The position numbers and the translations under genes are program-made. This document shows, piece by piece, positions 8,008-16,534 of a stretch of DNA of 64,000 nt. The stretch covers positions 434,001-498,000 of the forward strand of contig NZ_JBHZRJ010000001.1 in assembly GCF_043641555.1 (NCBI RefSeq), written 5' to 3'. Source of the stretch: Saccharospirillum alexandrii_A. Lineage in GTDB: Bacteria; Pseudomonadota; Gammaproteobacteria; Pseudomonadales; Natronospirillaceae. The notes under the pieces are model-generated. The model was not told the DNA's origin and searched no databases. It saw only the letters and a list, made by a program, of their open reading frames with translations. How positions within the stretch are numbered: the first letter of the stretch is position 1; each line of letters starts with the position of its first letter.

Positions 8008-9918
8008 ATGAGTCAACTCCTGAGTGCGCTGATTGAGACGGGAACCCGACGCGTTCTCTCCGGAGCGTTGAAAACCGGAGTGCAGAGTTGCGCCGCGCTG
8101 ATCGCTATTGGCGTGATATATACAACCACCATTGTATACATCGACCTGTATGTGATGACGGTAGTGTTTCTGTCCGCCATTCTGGCTCTGTTATTTTTAA
8201 TGTATACCGCCGGTCCTGCTGCGAGGCAAGACAGGCCCAGTGTTCTGGACTGGATATTCGCGACCGCCAGTTTGGTCGTTGGCGTGTACTTTGCGACTGA
8301 AAGCGAACGGATTACAGAGCGTATCACCTTGCTATTTCCATTGGAGACAATGGACCTGGTGATGGCAACAGTGTTGTTGGTTCTGACCATAGAAGCTACG
8401 CGACGAACTGTCGGCCTCGGGCTTACCAGTGTCGTGTCAGTATTCGTCGCCTACAATCTTTTTGGCTATAACCTGCCGGCCGGATTTGGCTTTCGGCAAG
8501 TCAGTTACAACCATTTTCTCGATATCATGATGTTTACCACAGACGGACTTTTTGGCGTTCCGTTGCGTGTAGCGGCGACCTACGCCTTTTTATTTGTTAT
8601 GTTTGGTACCTTTTTGTCACGCGCCGGAGGTGCCGAGTTTTTCTATAACTTTGCCTCCGCCATTGCGGGCAAGAAGGCCGGCGGACCCGCGAAAATTGCG
8701 GTTATTTCTTCAGGCTTGTACGGCACCATGTCGGGTAGTCCAACTTCGGATGTTGTGACCACGGGTTCGATCACCATTCCAATTATGCAACGTCTGGGCT
8801 ACAGCAAAGCACTGTCGGGCAGTGTTGAAGTAGCCGCCTCAACCGGGGGCAGTCTGTTACCACCGGTGATGGGGTCTGCTGCCTTTATTATGGCTGAATA
8901 CACCGGCATCAGTTATCGCGACATCGTGATTGCTGGCGTCGTTCCGGCTTTGTTGTACTACCTCTGTGTCTATACTCAGGTGCATTTGCGGTCACAGAAG
9001 ATGGGGCTCAAGGGCCTCAGCGATGACGAAACACCCAAGCTGAAAGCAACGCTTAAAAATGGCGGTCTGTTTATTGTTCCTTTGTTGGCGTTATCGACGG
9101 CGCTGGTCATGGGTTATTCCCCAACCTATGTGGCAGCGGTCGCGACCGCGGTCGTGTTGCTGGTGGCTGCGGTCAGGCCGTCGACGCGTATGGGCCTGGT
9201 TGCCATTTGGCTGGCATTGGGTGAGTCTACCTTGCGCATGGTGTCTGTCGTGGCGGCTTGTGCAGCGGCAGGCCTGGTCATCGGTGGTATTTCAATGACT
9301 GGCCTTGGCGGCAAATTCGCCGAGCTTGTGTTTGTTTTGGCCGGAGACAGTACGTTTCTGGTACTGGCTATCTCAGCCATTCTCGCCATTATTCTGGGTA
9401 TGGGTATGCCGACTCCCTCTGCGTTCATCTTGTCAGCGGTGCTGGTTGGCCCGACCATGCTGGCACTTGGGATCGGTGTCCTGCAGACCAACATGTTCAT
9501 CCTGTATTTTGCGGTCCTGTCTGCGATGACACCACCGGTAGCGGTGGCGGCCTTTGCGGCGGCAGCCATTGCCGATGCCAAACCGCTTGAGATAGCGGTA
9601 GGGGCTGTGCGGCTGGCGATCACAGCCTTTGTCGTCCCCTTTGCGTTTGTCTACGGTGATGGACTACTGCTAAATGGCTCTGTCAGTAACATCATTATCT
9701 CATGCAGCACAGCGGTGGTTGGGGTGATCTTGCTCAGTATTGGTGTCGAGGGGTATTGGAAAGAACGGCTCAATACGACGGCACGACTGGGCTTTGGGAT
9801 TGCCGGTTTGCTGTTTATTTTCCCCAGTGTGATCGCCATTGTCGCTGCGATTGTGATTGCATTGGGCTCAACGATGATGACGCCGCACCTGAGAACGCGC
9901 CTGAAGTTTTCGCCCTAG
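8008..9918 (+). CDS. TRAP-TAXI carrier, fused 4TM-12TM permease
   Basis: 636 residues, very hydrophobic, about 16-18 membrane segments: the small DctQ-like and large DctM-like subunits fused, as in TAXI systems. The large domain shows GTMSGSPTSDVVTTGSITIP, then STGGSLLPPVMGSAAFIMAEY, and later GMGMPTPSAFILSAVL with AMTPPVAVAAFAAAAIA. It sits in the inner membrane and uses an ion gradient, working with the binding protein encoded upstream. A terminator lies 28 bases after the stop. Confidence 0.9.
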   Translation: MSQLLSALIETGTRRVLSGALKTGVQSCAALIAIGVIYTTTIVYIDLYVMTVVFLSAILALLFLMYTAGPAARQDRPSVLDWIFATASLVVGVYFATESERITERITLLFPLETMDLVMATVLLVLTIEATRRTVGLGLTSVVSVFVAYNLFGYNLPAGFGFRQVSYNHFLDIMMFTTDGLFGVPLRVAATYAFLFVMFGTFLSRAGGAEFFYNFASAIAGKKAGGPAKIAVISSGLYGTMSGSPTSDVVTTGSITIPIMQRLGYSKALSGSVEVAASTGGSLLPPVMGSAAFIMAEYTGISYRDIVIAGVVPALLYYLCVYTQVHLRSQKMGLKGLSDDETPKLKATLKNGGLFIVPLLALSTALVMGYSPTYVAAVATAVVLLVAAVRPSTRMGLVAIWLALGESTLRMVSVVAACAAAGLVIGGISMTGLGGKFAELVFVLAGDSTFLVLAISAILAIILGMGMPTPSAFILSAVLVGPTMLALGIGVLQTNMFILYFAVLSAMTPPVAVAAFAAAAIADAKPLEIAVGAVRLAITAFVVPFAFVYGDGLLLNGSVSNIIISCSTAVVGVILLSIGVEGYWKERLNTTARLGFGIAGLLFIFPSVIAIVAAIVIALGSTMMTPHLRTRLKFSP

Positions 9919-9946
9919 TTAGTCGGGCATCCAGCTTCATCATGAC

Positions 9947-9979
9947 AGAGGAACCCGAATAGTTCCTCTTTCGTTTTTT
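9947..9979 (+). terminator. Rho-independent terminator of the TAXI operon
   Basis: AGAGGAAC and GTTCCTCT form a perfect 8-bp stem with a 7-base loop, followed by a T-rich tail with six T in a row (9974-9979). Confidence 0.85.
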
Positions 9980-9989
9980 GGATGACGTA

Positions 9990-10883
9990 ATGGCGGGCAG
10001 TCTGATGGCCGTGTTCTGGTCTTTGTTATCGGCAATGATGTTTGCTGGCACCTTTATCCTGGTCAAGCTGGGACGACGCACGGTTACTACGGTCGCCACA
10101 CTGTGGATCACTCTGTCGTTCAATGTGGTTATTTTGTGGTTCTGGAGCCTAACGGTTCAACCGGTTGATTTTACAGATTGGTGGGGCTGGCGCTATTTTG
10201 CATTGGCGGGGTTGTTTGCTCCCCTACTGGGTCGACTCTTTCAGTTTATTGGAATGGCCAGGTTAGGCGCTAACATAACGACCCCAATCACTCTGACACA
10301 CCCTTTGGTGACGGTTCTGATCGCGGTGGTGATTCTTAGTGAGCCGGTCACGTTCACCAAGCTCGTGGGCGGTGTCCTGGTTTTGATAGGGTCTCTTGCG
10401 GTTGGCTCTCAGGGTGCTTCGGCGACTGCGCTTTCGTCAGTGTTGGAGGGCCAACAGCGACGCTATCTCTGGTTTCCGGTTGCCGCATCTCTGGCATACG
10501 GTATCTCGGTGGTGTTTCGCAAAGTGGGTATCGATCTTGGTACCGATGCGGTCACCGCCAGTGCAGTGACAACCTCGGCTTCCTGGGTTGTGGTGACACT
10601 GTTTGTAACACTGCGCTGGCAGTGGCAGCGCATTCGCTGCAGTAGGTTCGAACTGGGGTATTTGGCGGCCGCCGGTGTGTTGTCGAGTTTGGGGCCCGTG
10701 TTTTTCTATCTGGCGTTGCAGCGGGGCGAATTGATCGTTGTTGCGCCTTTAGCCGCGACGACTCCTCTGTTTGTATTGCTGGCAACCTGGGTGCTGTCGC
10801 GGGAGGGAGAACTGTTCAGCCGAACCGTGTTAACCGGTACGCTGGTCACCGTCATTGGCGTTAGCCTGATGACGGCATTTTGA
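9990..10883 (+). CDS. EamA/DMT-family membrane transporter
   Basis: 297 residues with about ten membrane segments in two EamA repeats. The first has TLTHPLVTVLIAVVILSEPV, the second APLAATTPLFVLLATWVLSREG. DMT permeases export or import small metabolites; the substrate cannot be told. A TTG at 9978 would extend it by four residues, but it lies inside the T-tract of the preceding terminator, so the ATG at 9990 is preferred although its ribosome site is weak. It must be transcribed either by read-through or from a promoter I cannot see. Confidence 0.8.
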   Translation: MAGSLMAVFWSLLSAMMFAGTFILVKLGRRTVTTVATLWITLSFNVVILWFWSLTVQPVDFTDWWGWRYFALAGLFAPLLGRLFQFIGMARLGANITTPITLTHPLVTVLIAVVILSEPVTFTKLVGGVLVLIGSLAVGSQGASATALSSVLEGQQRRYLWFPVAASLAYGISVVFRKVGIDLGTDAVTASAVTTSASWVVVTLFVTLRWQWQRIRCSRFELGYLAAAGVLSSLGPVFFYLALQRGELIVVAPLAATTPLFVLLATWVLSREGELFSRTVLTGTLVTVIGVSLMTAF

Positions 10884-10909
10884 TATCAACGTTAATTGCT
10901 GCAACCAGT

Positions 10910-10935
10910 CAGCACTTCACTAGCGGGAAGTGCTG
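10910..10935. terminator. Hairpin between convergent genes
   Basis: CAGCACTTC and GAAGTGCTG form a perfect 9-bp stem with an 8-base loop between the ends of the EamA and class II aldolase genes. No T-tract on either side, so it may stop transcription only weakly, from both directions. Confidence 0.5.
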
Positions 10936-10961
10936 AGTCAGAGAGGTATCGAGTTTAGCCG

Positions 10962-11711
10962 TTACAGGCCGCTGTCAAGCCATTGCTGCTGGGCATGACG
11001 AGCTCGCATTCTCCACAACTGCCAGGGCCGTTCGACCTGGCCTTCAATGGTTTTCTGCGTGGTTTCCATTTCCCCTTCACTGAGAAATTCGATCGGGCCG
11101 AGGCGGCTTGCTTCCGCCTGAAGCCGGGCGTTGACTTCCACATAAATGGCTCGGTACACAGCTTGTTTCAGCGTGGGTGCGACCACGGTTGAACCATGCC
11201 CACGCATTAGCACGACGGTGTTGTCGGCCAGTGTTGAAGACAGGGCAGCACCGAGTTTGGCGTTGGTGATCAGCAAATCGGTGGCATCGCCGGCGACATC
11301 ACGAATCTCAAAGATGGGCGCTTCGCGTCCGATAAAACCACTCATGTGGCATAGAGGGCGCAATGGGTTGGACTTTACCGCGCTGAATGGCACGACAGAA
11401 GGCGAATGACTGTGTACAACGGCCATGACATCCGGCCGGGCTCGGTATATTTCACCGTGAATATAGCGCTCCAGGTAGACTTTCCGGGTATCACCATCGA
11501 CGACTTCACCGTCGAGATCAAATTCAATGATGTCTTCGCGTTTAACCAGTCCGGGTGCCATGTTGCGAGCGAGAAAATAATTTTCTGGGTTATCCGGGTG
11601 GCGCACACTGACATGACCGAAGGCGTCGACCACCCCCTCGTTGAATAGAATCAGGTTGGCATCAACCAGGTCATCGAGCAGTTCCAGCACAGTAGCTGAG
11701 TGGTTTTTCAT
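10962..11711 (-). CDS. Class II aldolase/adducin-family protein, candidate aromatic decarboxylase
   Basis: 249 residues from the ATG preceded by AAGAGG; a longer frame to 11780 has a proline/glycine-rich head unlike the family. Zinc ligands are visible as VVHSHSP (H-x-H) and MRGHGS, with the acidic residue in YIHGEIYRARPD. The family includes sugar-phosphate aldolases and 3,4-dihydroxyphthalate 2-decarboxylase (PhtC). Its place among phthalate-type genes makes a decarboxylase or lyase acting on a hydroxylated aromatic acid likely. It would be a second decarboxylase beside the Pht5-like one, so two substrates or isomers may be handled. Specificity is inference. Confidence 0.78.
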   Translation of the reverse strand: MKNHSATVLELLDDLVDANLILFNEGVVDAFGHVSVRHPDNPENYFLARNMAPGLVKREDIIEFDLDGEVVDGDTRKVYLERYIHGEIYRARPDVMAVVHSHSPSVVPFSAVKSNPLRPLCHMSGFIGREAPIFEIRDVAGDATDLLITNAKLGAALSSTLADNTVVLMRGHGSTVVAPTLKQAVYRAIYVEVNARLQAEASRLGPIEFLSEGEMETTQKTIEGQVERPWQLWRMRARHAQQQWLDSGL

Positions 11712-11844
11712 TGTTTTGTGCCTCTTGGCTGTAGTCGTCCGGAGTCCAGTAGGGAAAGGCCCGCCAGGCCCGATACGCAAGGGTTAAGGTTGCAGTGTTC
11801 GGGCAGCAGGCCGGCAACCGGTTAGTTCGGTATAACATCCGAGG

Positions 11845-12357
11845 TTACTCATGGCCGTTGACCTCACTGTCGGCTGCATTGTCGATGGCGAGGTTGTCGA
11901 TCATTGCTAGCAACGTATTGCGTGTGGTCGTGTGGTCGGCCTCGGACACTCCTGCCAGAGCGACCCGGTTAACGTCTTCGGCCAGCGGTGTCAGTACGTC
12001 TTTCAGCGCTCGCCCTTTGTCGGTGAGAAAAATGTGCAGCTTGCGCCGATTGCCATTGAGGTGACGCCTCTCAATCAACTGATTGGCTTCCATCGCTTTA
12101 AGTGCGGTAAACGTAGTCGGCTCCATCACACCGGCTTCTTCACTGAGTTCGCGCTGCGTGAGCCCCTCGGTCACCCATAGAATTCGCAAGAATGACCAGT
12201 GTCCAAAGCTTACACCATGGTTAGCAAGGCGACTTTGCAAGCTTTTTGCCAGCAAGCGACTGGCATCCCGCACCATGTGAGCCATGCGGTCATTGGGTAC
12301 GTCGCGATGCCAATGTTGCAAAACACTCTGCGTTTCCCGGCTACTGTTAATTGCCAT
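11845..12357 (-). CDS. MarR-family transcriptional regulator
   Basis: 170 residues. The winged helix-turn-helix spans about residues 45-125: GLTQRELSEEAGVMEPTTFTALKAMEANQLIERR, then the wing and ALKDVLTPLAEDV. AAGGAAG lies in front of the ATG. MarR proteins are usually repressors released by aromatic ligands. It lies between the aldolase-like gene and the dihydrodiol dehydrogenase and reads the same way. Its targets may be the two matching palindromes at 4316 and 14569. Confidence 0.87.
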   Translation of the reverse strand: MAINSSRETQSVLQHWHRDVPNDRMAHMVRDASRLLAKSLQSRLANHGVSFGHWSFLRILWVTEGLTQRELSEEAGVMEPTTFTALKAMEANQLIERRHLNGNRRKLHIFLTDKGRALKDVLTPLAEDVNRVALAGVSEADHTTTRNTLLAMIDNLAIDNAADSEVNGHE

Positions 12358-12379
12358 CTCGTACTTCCTTACAGGTGAA

Positions 12380-13582
12380 TTACCCCTTCTGAGGGGCGAC
12401 GGGGCACTGGTGAAACAGATCGACTGCCTGACCGGTTCTCGCCGATTCGAGCAGCGCGAAGCATACTTCCATGGTGGCCAGCCCCCAGGCTCCGGAGTGG
12501 ATGGGTGCTTGGTTGTCGCGCACTGCGGCCACCCATTCGTCGAGCACTTCTCGCCTCGGAATATCGGGTTGGGCTAAGGGTAAAGTACGGTGCGCGGTGT
12601 GACCATAGACTTCAACGCCTTTCGGTCCGGGTTTCAGGTCTGCTGAATCACAGCAGGCGAGCACAAAGCCAAAATGATTGTGACCAATGCCTTGCAAGGA
12701 GGTGTCAGACAAGCCCAGGGTGTTGCCGTAAGCGCGTTGATTTTTTAGTACTGCTTCGGCTTCGGGTGATTCAATCATAGCCAGCGCTTTGCGGGCTTTG
12801 CCATAGTCCCCCGTAGTACGTTGCTGACCCAGTTCTCCATGCCAGTCGAGCAGGGCGTCGCTGTCATAATGTGCATAACCACTGTAGGTCAGGGAGGCAA
12901 AAGCGCCATTAGAGAACGTCAGTAGGGCGCTGTAAGCACCTTCGGTAGGCCGCTGAGGGTCCCAGCGCCCGGTTTGTGCCATTACCCGGGTGACTTCACC
13001 GCCACCCAGCAATCGTACGATGTCCACCTGGTGAGCCGCCTGGCTGTATACGACACCACCGCCCTGAGTGGTGTCCAATTCCTCCGGGCGACGCGGCCGG
13101 TACAGAAAGTCCGTAAAGTTCATGGCCTGAATCATGCGCACGGCCCCGAATTCGCCTGAGCGTATCAATTCTGCCGTGCGCAAATAAGGTGTGTCGAAAC
13201 TGTGGCTGTGCCCTACCAGTAACCATCGCTTGGCATCGTGCATGGCATCGATCATCGCCTGGCAGTCGGTCAGTGACAGCGCCATGGGTTTTTCCACCAG
13301 GACATGCTTGCCCCAGCGAGCAGCGCATTCGACTTGTTCCCGATGCAGTGCATGAGGCGAAGCGATATAAATGGCCTCAACCTCCGGGGACTTGCACAGG
13401 GCCTCAAAGGACGTGTAGGTCCGACCCTGAAAGTCGGCTTCAAATCGGGCCCGAGCATCGTCTCTGGGGTCGGTCGCGGCGACCAGACGGATGTTAGGGT
13501 GGGCTGCCAGAGTCGGTAACAGCAACATGAAGCCCCGTCCGAGGCCCGCAATGCCAACGCGCAGTGGTTCAACCGCCGTCAT
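12380..13582 (-). CDS. Gfo/Idh/MocA-family dehydrogenase, candidate phthalate dihydrodiol dehydrogenase
   Basis: 400 residues. The N-terminal Rossmann motif is VGIAGLGRGF with ATDPR ending the second strand, and the family EKP motif is VLVEKPMA. Phthalate 4,5-cis-dihydrodiol dehydrogenase (Pht4/OphB) belongs to this family and also carries the GLGRGFML start. It would oxidise the dihydrodiol to 4,5-dihydroxyphthalate with NAD(P). Its ATG overlaps the stop of the reductase gene by four bases, so the two are coupled. This supports the phthalate assignment for the split locus. Confidence 0.83.
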   Translation of the reverse strand: MTAVEPLRVGIAGLGRGFMLLLPTLAAHPNIRLVAATDPRDDARARFEADFQGRTYTSFEALCKSPEVEAIYIASPHALHREQVECAARWGKHVLVEKPMALSLTDCQAMIDAMHDAKRWLLVGHSHSFDTPYLRTAELIRSGEFGAVRMIQAMNFTDFLYRPRRPEELDTTQGGGVVYSQAAHQVDIVRLLGGGEVTRVMAQTGRWDPQRPTEGAYSALLTFSNGAFASLTYSGYAHYDSDALLDWHGELGQQRTTGDYGKARKALAMIESPEAEAVLKNQRAYGNTLGLSDTSLQGIGHNHFGFVLACCDSADLKPGPKGVEVYGHTAHRTLPLAQPDIPRREVLDEWVAAVRDNQAPIHSGAWGLATMEVCFALLESARTGQAVDLFHQCPVAPQKG

Positions 13583-14547
13583 TCTGGTAAGCCGATGACC
13601 AGGCGCGGGCTGAGAGCCCGGGAAACGCAGGGCATGATGTAGCGTTCCTGCTCCTGTTCGCTCAATACCAGATCACGGTGATCGCCTTCGCCTTTTAGCA
13701 AGTCACAGCGGCAGGTACCGCAGGTACCGCTTTCGCAGGACGAGGGCACGTCTAGCCCGTACTTGGCCAAGGCCTCGAGCAGTGTTTGGTCGGTACCGAC
13801 GGTGATGACGTCTTCCTGCCCCTTAATCTGCACCTCGAAAGGCTGATCATCGGGTTGGTGAGCGGCGTCGCTGGCGCCAAAATCTTCGAAATGGACACTG
13901 CTGGGCGACCAGTGCCCGGACATGTCGCGGACTTCCTCCATCAACGCACGCGGGCCACAACAGTACAGATAGGCCCCTTTGGGCTGCTCAAGGACCGGCC
14001 ACAGGTCAAAACGGTTATCTGCTTTTCCCTCGCTGTGGTGAAGGGTGACCTTTCCACGAAACTCGGGACTGCCAAGGTCATCCAGAAAGGCGGTTTCCCC
14101 GGCATGGCGACTTAGATAATAGAGTTTCCAGGGCTTGGTACTGGTCTGGATCAGTGTTTGAATCATCGAGTATAGCGGAGTGATGCCAATACCCCCGGCG
14201 ATAAAAACATAGCGGCTTGGGTTGCCGGTCAGCGGAAAGTCGTTGATCGGTGCAGAAATCATGAAGTGATCTCCGACCTGACTGTCATCGATGAGGCTGC
14301 GCGAGCCGCCTTTGCCATCCGCTTCATATTTAACAACGATGATATAACGGTCTGTTGTGTCGGGTCCCTGACACAGGGAGTATTGCCGCTCTTCGCCATT
14401 GGGTACTTGAATCCGGATGTGCGCACCCGCTTCGGCCTCCGGCAATTCGACATCATTTTGGGCGGTAAACTCAAACTGAACAATGCCGCTGGCAATCGTC
14501 GTCCTGGCTGAGAGGGTAACCGCTAGATCGAGGGGCGGATGTGCCAT
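13579..14547 (-). CDS. Phthalate-dioxygenase-type reductase (FMN, NADH, [2Fe-2S])
   Basis: 322 residues with the order FMN domain, NADH domain, plant-type ferredoxin domain. RQYSLCQ is the flavin-binding motif, FIAGGIGITPLYSMI the nucleotide-binding start, and the iron-sulfur ligands are about C271, C276, C279 and C307 (SCESGTCGTCRC). The ATG at 14547 is chosen over an upstream TTG because GGAG lies about ten bases before it. This is the electron donor expected by the single-component oxygenase at 4397-5704, which lies 8 kb away. It is divergent from nadC. Confidence 0.88.
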   Translation of the reverse strand: MAHPPLDLAVTLSARTTIASGIVQFEFTAQNDVELPEAEAGAHIRIQVPNGEERQYSLCQGPDTTDRYIIVVKYEADGKGGSRSLIDDSQVGDHFMISAPINDFPLTGNPSRYVFIAGGIGITPLYSMIQTLIQTSTKPWKLYYLSRHAGETAFLDDLGSPEFRGKVTLHHSEGKADNRFDLWPVLEQPKGAYLYCCGPRALMEEVRDMSGHWSPSSVHFEDFGASDAAHQPDDQPFEVQIKGQEDVITVGTDQTLLEALAKYGLDVPSSCESGTCGTCRCDLLKGEGDHRDLVLSEQEQERYIMPCVSRALSPRLVIGLPE

Positions 14548-14568
14548 GGGATACAATCTCCAAATAAA

Positions 14569-14582
14569 CTTATATATCTAAG
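14569..14582. promoter_or_regulatory. Operator-like palindrome between reductase and nadC
   Basis: CTTATATATCTAAG, a 14-base palindrome with one mismatched pair, 21 bases before the reductase start and 134 before nadC. It matches the palindrome at 4316-4329 in 11 of 14 bases. Confidence 0.6.
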
Positions 14583-14716
14583 AATATTGGCAGTGTTACT
14601 AAAATAGGCGATCATTGCAAGTCTGAATCGGCACCGGGGGGCTATGTGCAGGAGTTTGCTGTGGTAGCTCATCGTTGTCTGACGTCGTCAGATATTCATG
14701 CTTAGTGTGAGGATTT

Positions 14717-15580
14717 ATGTATTCGATTGAACCGGCAGCGCTTGTCGCTGCCATTAAAACCAATGTTTCAGATGCGCTGGCCGAAGATATAGCCAGTGGT
14801 GATATCAACGCAGCACTGATCCCGGAGCAAAGCACTGCAAAGGCTACCGTTATTACGCGTGAGTCAGCGGTTGTTTGTGGTACGGCCTGGGTCGAGGAGG
14901 TGTTTGCTCAGTTGGACCCCTCGGTTACGGTCAACTGGCATGTAGAAGAGGGGGACAGGGTGGAGCCCAATAAGACACTACTGACGCTTCAGGGTAACGC
15001 CCGGTCCTTGCTGTCGGCAGAGCGTGTGGTCTTGAATTTTTTGCAACTGCTGTCTGCTACGGCGACGCGGGCTGCCCATTTTGTTGAAAGAGTTTCCGGT
15101 ACCGGTGTGACGTTACTCGACACTCGAAAAACGCTGCCGGGCTTGCGTCTTGCTCAGAAATACGCCGTGACATGCGGTGGCGCAAAAAGTCACAGGATGG
15201 GACTCTATGACGCCTACCTGATAAAGGAGAATCACATTGCTGCCAGTGGTGGTATTCAACAGGCAGTAGCCCTGGCACGCACAATGAACCCAACGACTAT
15301 TGTTGAAGTCGAAGCGGAAACCCTGGTGGAGTTTCAAGAGGCTCTTAACGCCGGTGCAGACATTGTCATGCTGGATAACTTCTCTCTGGATGAAACCAGA
15401 AAAGCGGTGGCGCTTGCAGCAGGACAGATAAAAATAGAGGCGTCCGGAGGGGTGAACGACGAGTCACTGGTTGACATTGCACAAACCGGTGTTGATTTCA
15501 TTTCTATGGGGACATTAACCAAGGATGTAGCGGCGATCGACTTGTCGATGCGTTTGACAGTTGTGCCAAGCGATCTATGA
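14717..15580 (+). CDS. nadC: Quinolinate phosphoribosyltransferase (decarboxylating)
   Basis: 287 residues, full length. It makes nicotinate mononucleotide from quinolinate and PRPP in NAD synthesis. Family features are EDIASGDINA near residue 25, LLDTRKTLPGLR and KYAVTCGGAKSHRMGLYDAYLIKENH in the active site, EVEAETL, and DIVMLDNF plus EASGGV near the end. AGGA lies before the ATG. Phthalate is a structural mimic of quinolinate, and phthalate loci in Burkholderia carry an extra copy of this gene; a similar protective role is plausible here. Whether the genome has another nadC cannot be seen. Confidence 0.93.
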   Translation: MYSIEPAALVAAIKTNVSDALAEDIASGDINAALIPEQSTAKATVITRESAVVCGTAWVEEVFAQLDPSVTVNWHVEEGDRVEPNKTLLTLQGNARSLLSAERVVLNFLQLLSATATRAAHFVERVSGTGVTLLDTRKTLPGLRLAQKYAVTCGGAKSHRMGLYDAYLIKENHIAASGGIQQAVALARTMNPTTIVEVEAETLVEFQEALNAGADIVMLDNFSLDETRKAVALAAGQIKIEASGGVNDESLVDIAQTGVDFISMGTLTKDVAAIDLSMRLTVVPSDL

Positions 15581-15830
15581 AATCAATGAATGGGTTAGAG
15601 ACACGTCCGTGTTAAAGGTCCCACGCTTGGGACAGTGGTTTTCATATTATATGAGACCGGACAAGAGACGACGGATGAGGCAGGCCGTGCTAATCGTGCT
15701 TTGCGGAAGCGATTAACGCAGAGCTACTGGCTTTGCTTAGGCCTGTATCCACGCGGACCACGATTATTCGCAGCTCTTGACTGATTGAGGATGCACTTCT
15801 TACCAACAATTTGCCTATGCTTTTTTGTGA

Positions 15831-16010
15831 ATGATCGGCTTTCCCAATCGAGACTATCTGGACATGCATTACCTGGCGGCACTGTGGGTCTTACAAGTTC
15901 TATTCAGGTTATCTGACGCAGAAGAGCCACTGATGGTCGATGAGCTTTACAGTACTGGATCTTGCTATCGCCGTGCACAACTGGGTTTGATGACCGAGGC
16001 CATCTTTTGA
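15831..16010 (+). pseudogene. Small winged-helix-like fragment
   Basis: 59 codons. The middle (YLAALWVLQVLFRLSDAEEP then VDELYSTGSC) looks like the first two helices of a winged-helix DNA-binding protein, but the recognition helix and wing are cut by a stop. No good ribosome site. It resembles the next frame in layout, so both may be decayed copies of one gene. Family is not certain. Confidence 0.35.
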
Positions 16011-16018
16011 GGTGGCTC

Positions 16019-16297
16019 ATGTTACTAAGGAATAACGGGATCAACTCATTTGCGAAGCTGAGGCTACTGATGCATATTGATGAAACCCCTGGGGTGTGCG
16101 GAAAAGAGCTATTCAACTACCGGTCGGGTAGTAATAACGAGCAGATAGATCACTTTGTGGACTACGAGCTGGTGTCAGAGGTCCTGATCGGCACGCGAAA
16201 GTAGAAGTACCCAGGCAAGCGATGGATGATGCTCCGTGGATACTTAAACCGGCCCATTCCAGAAAAGCTGATACAACTGCCGAGTACAATAGGCTGA
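16019..16297 (+). pseudogene. Winged-helix-like gene broken by an in-frame TAG
   Basis: 61 codons, a TAG at 16202-16204, then 31 more codons in the same frame to a TGA. Read through, the product of about 92 residues looks continuous: FAKLRLLMHIDETPG, CGKELFN, then YELVSEVLIGTRK, stop, KYPGKRWMMLRGYL, as in helix-helix-wing. No recognised family. It could be a pseudogene or a short expressed protein. Confidence 0.4.
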
Positions 16298-16534
16298 CTT
16301 ACCCGCTGCTTTTATCATAACTGCCGGCTTTTACCACGACCTACGAATAGCAATGGCAGCTTAATAAATGGCCAAATATTTGACTTGATATTTGTTTCCT
16401 CTTAATTGGCGTCAAAATTCCATCAATATCCCGCTAAATTTAGCATCTTCACTCCGGTATGGCCTAGGTAAGTTGTCAGTCACTCTACTCTTTTAGTAGC
16501 GTGGATATGGTAACCCTCGCACCCAAGGATCGAT

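Larger units (their letters stand above)
15581..16534. other. Gene-poor stretch with decayed small winged-helix-like frames
   Basis: About 950 bases. After nadC there is a small hairpin (GTCCCA/TGGGAC, 15618-15633) with a weak T tail. Two adjacent short frames (15831-16010, 16019-16297) look like pieces of winged-helix proteins and are listed separately. The last 230 bases, before the lipoprotein gene, are AT-rich and hold only short peptide traces. Confidence 0.45.

Noticed and set aside
9978..9989. TTG start that would lengthen the EamA permease
   Set aside because: It lies within the T-tract of a strong terminator, so the ATG at 9990 is preferred.
3929..16285. The 14-base word shared by the two gene-poor stretches as proof of a repeat
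   Set aside because: Too short to prove common origin; reported only as a weak hint.
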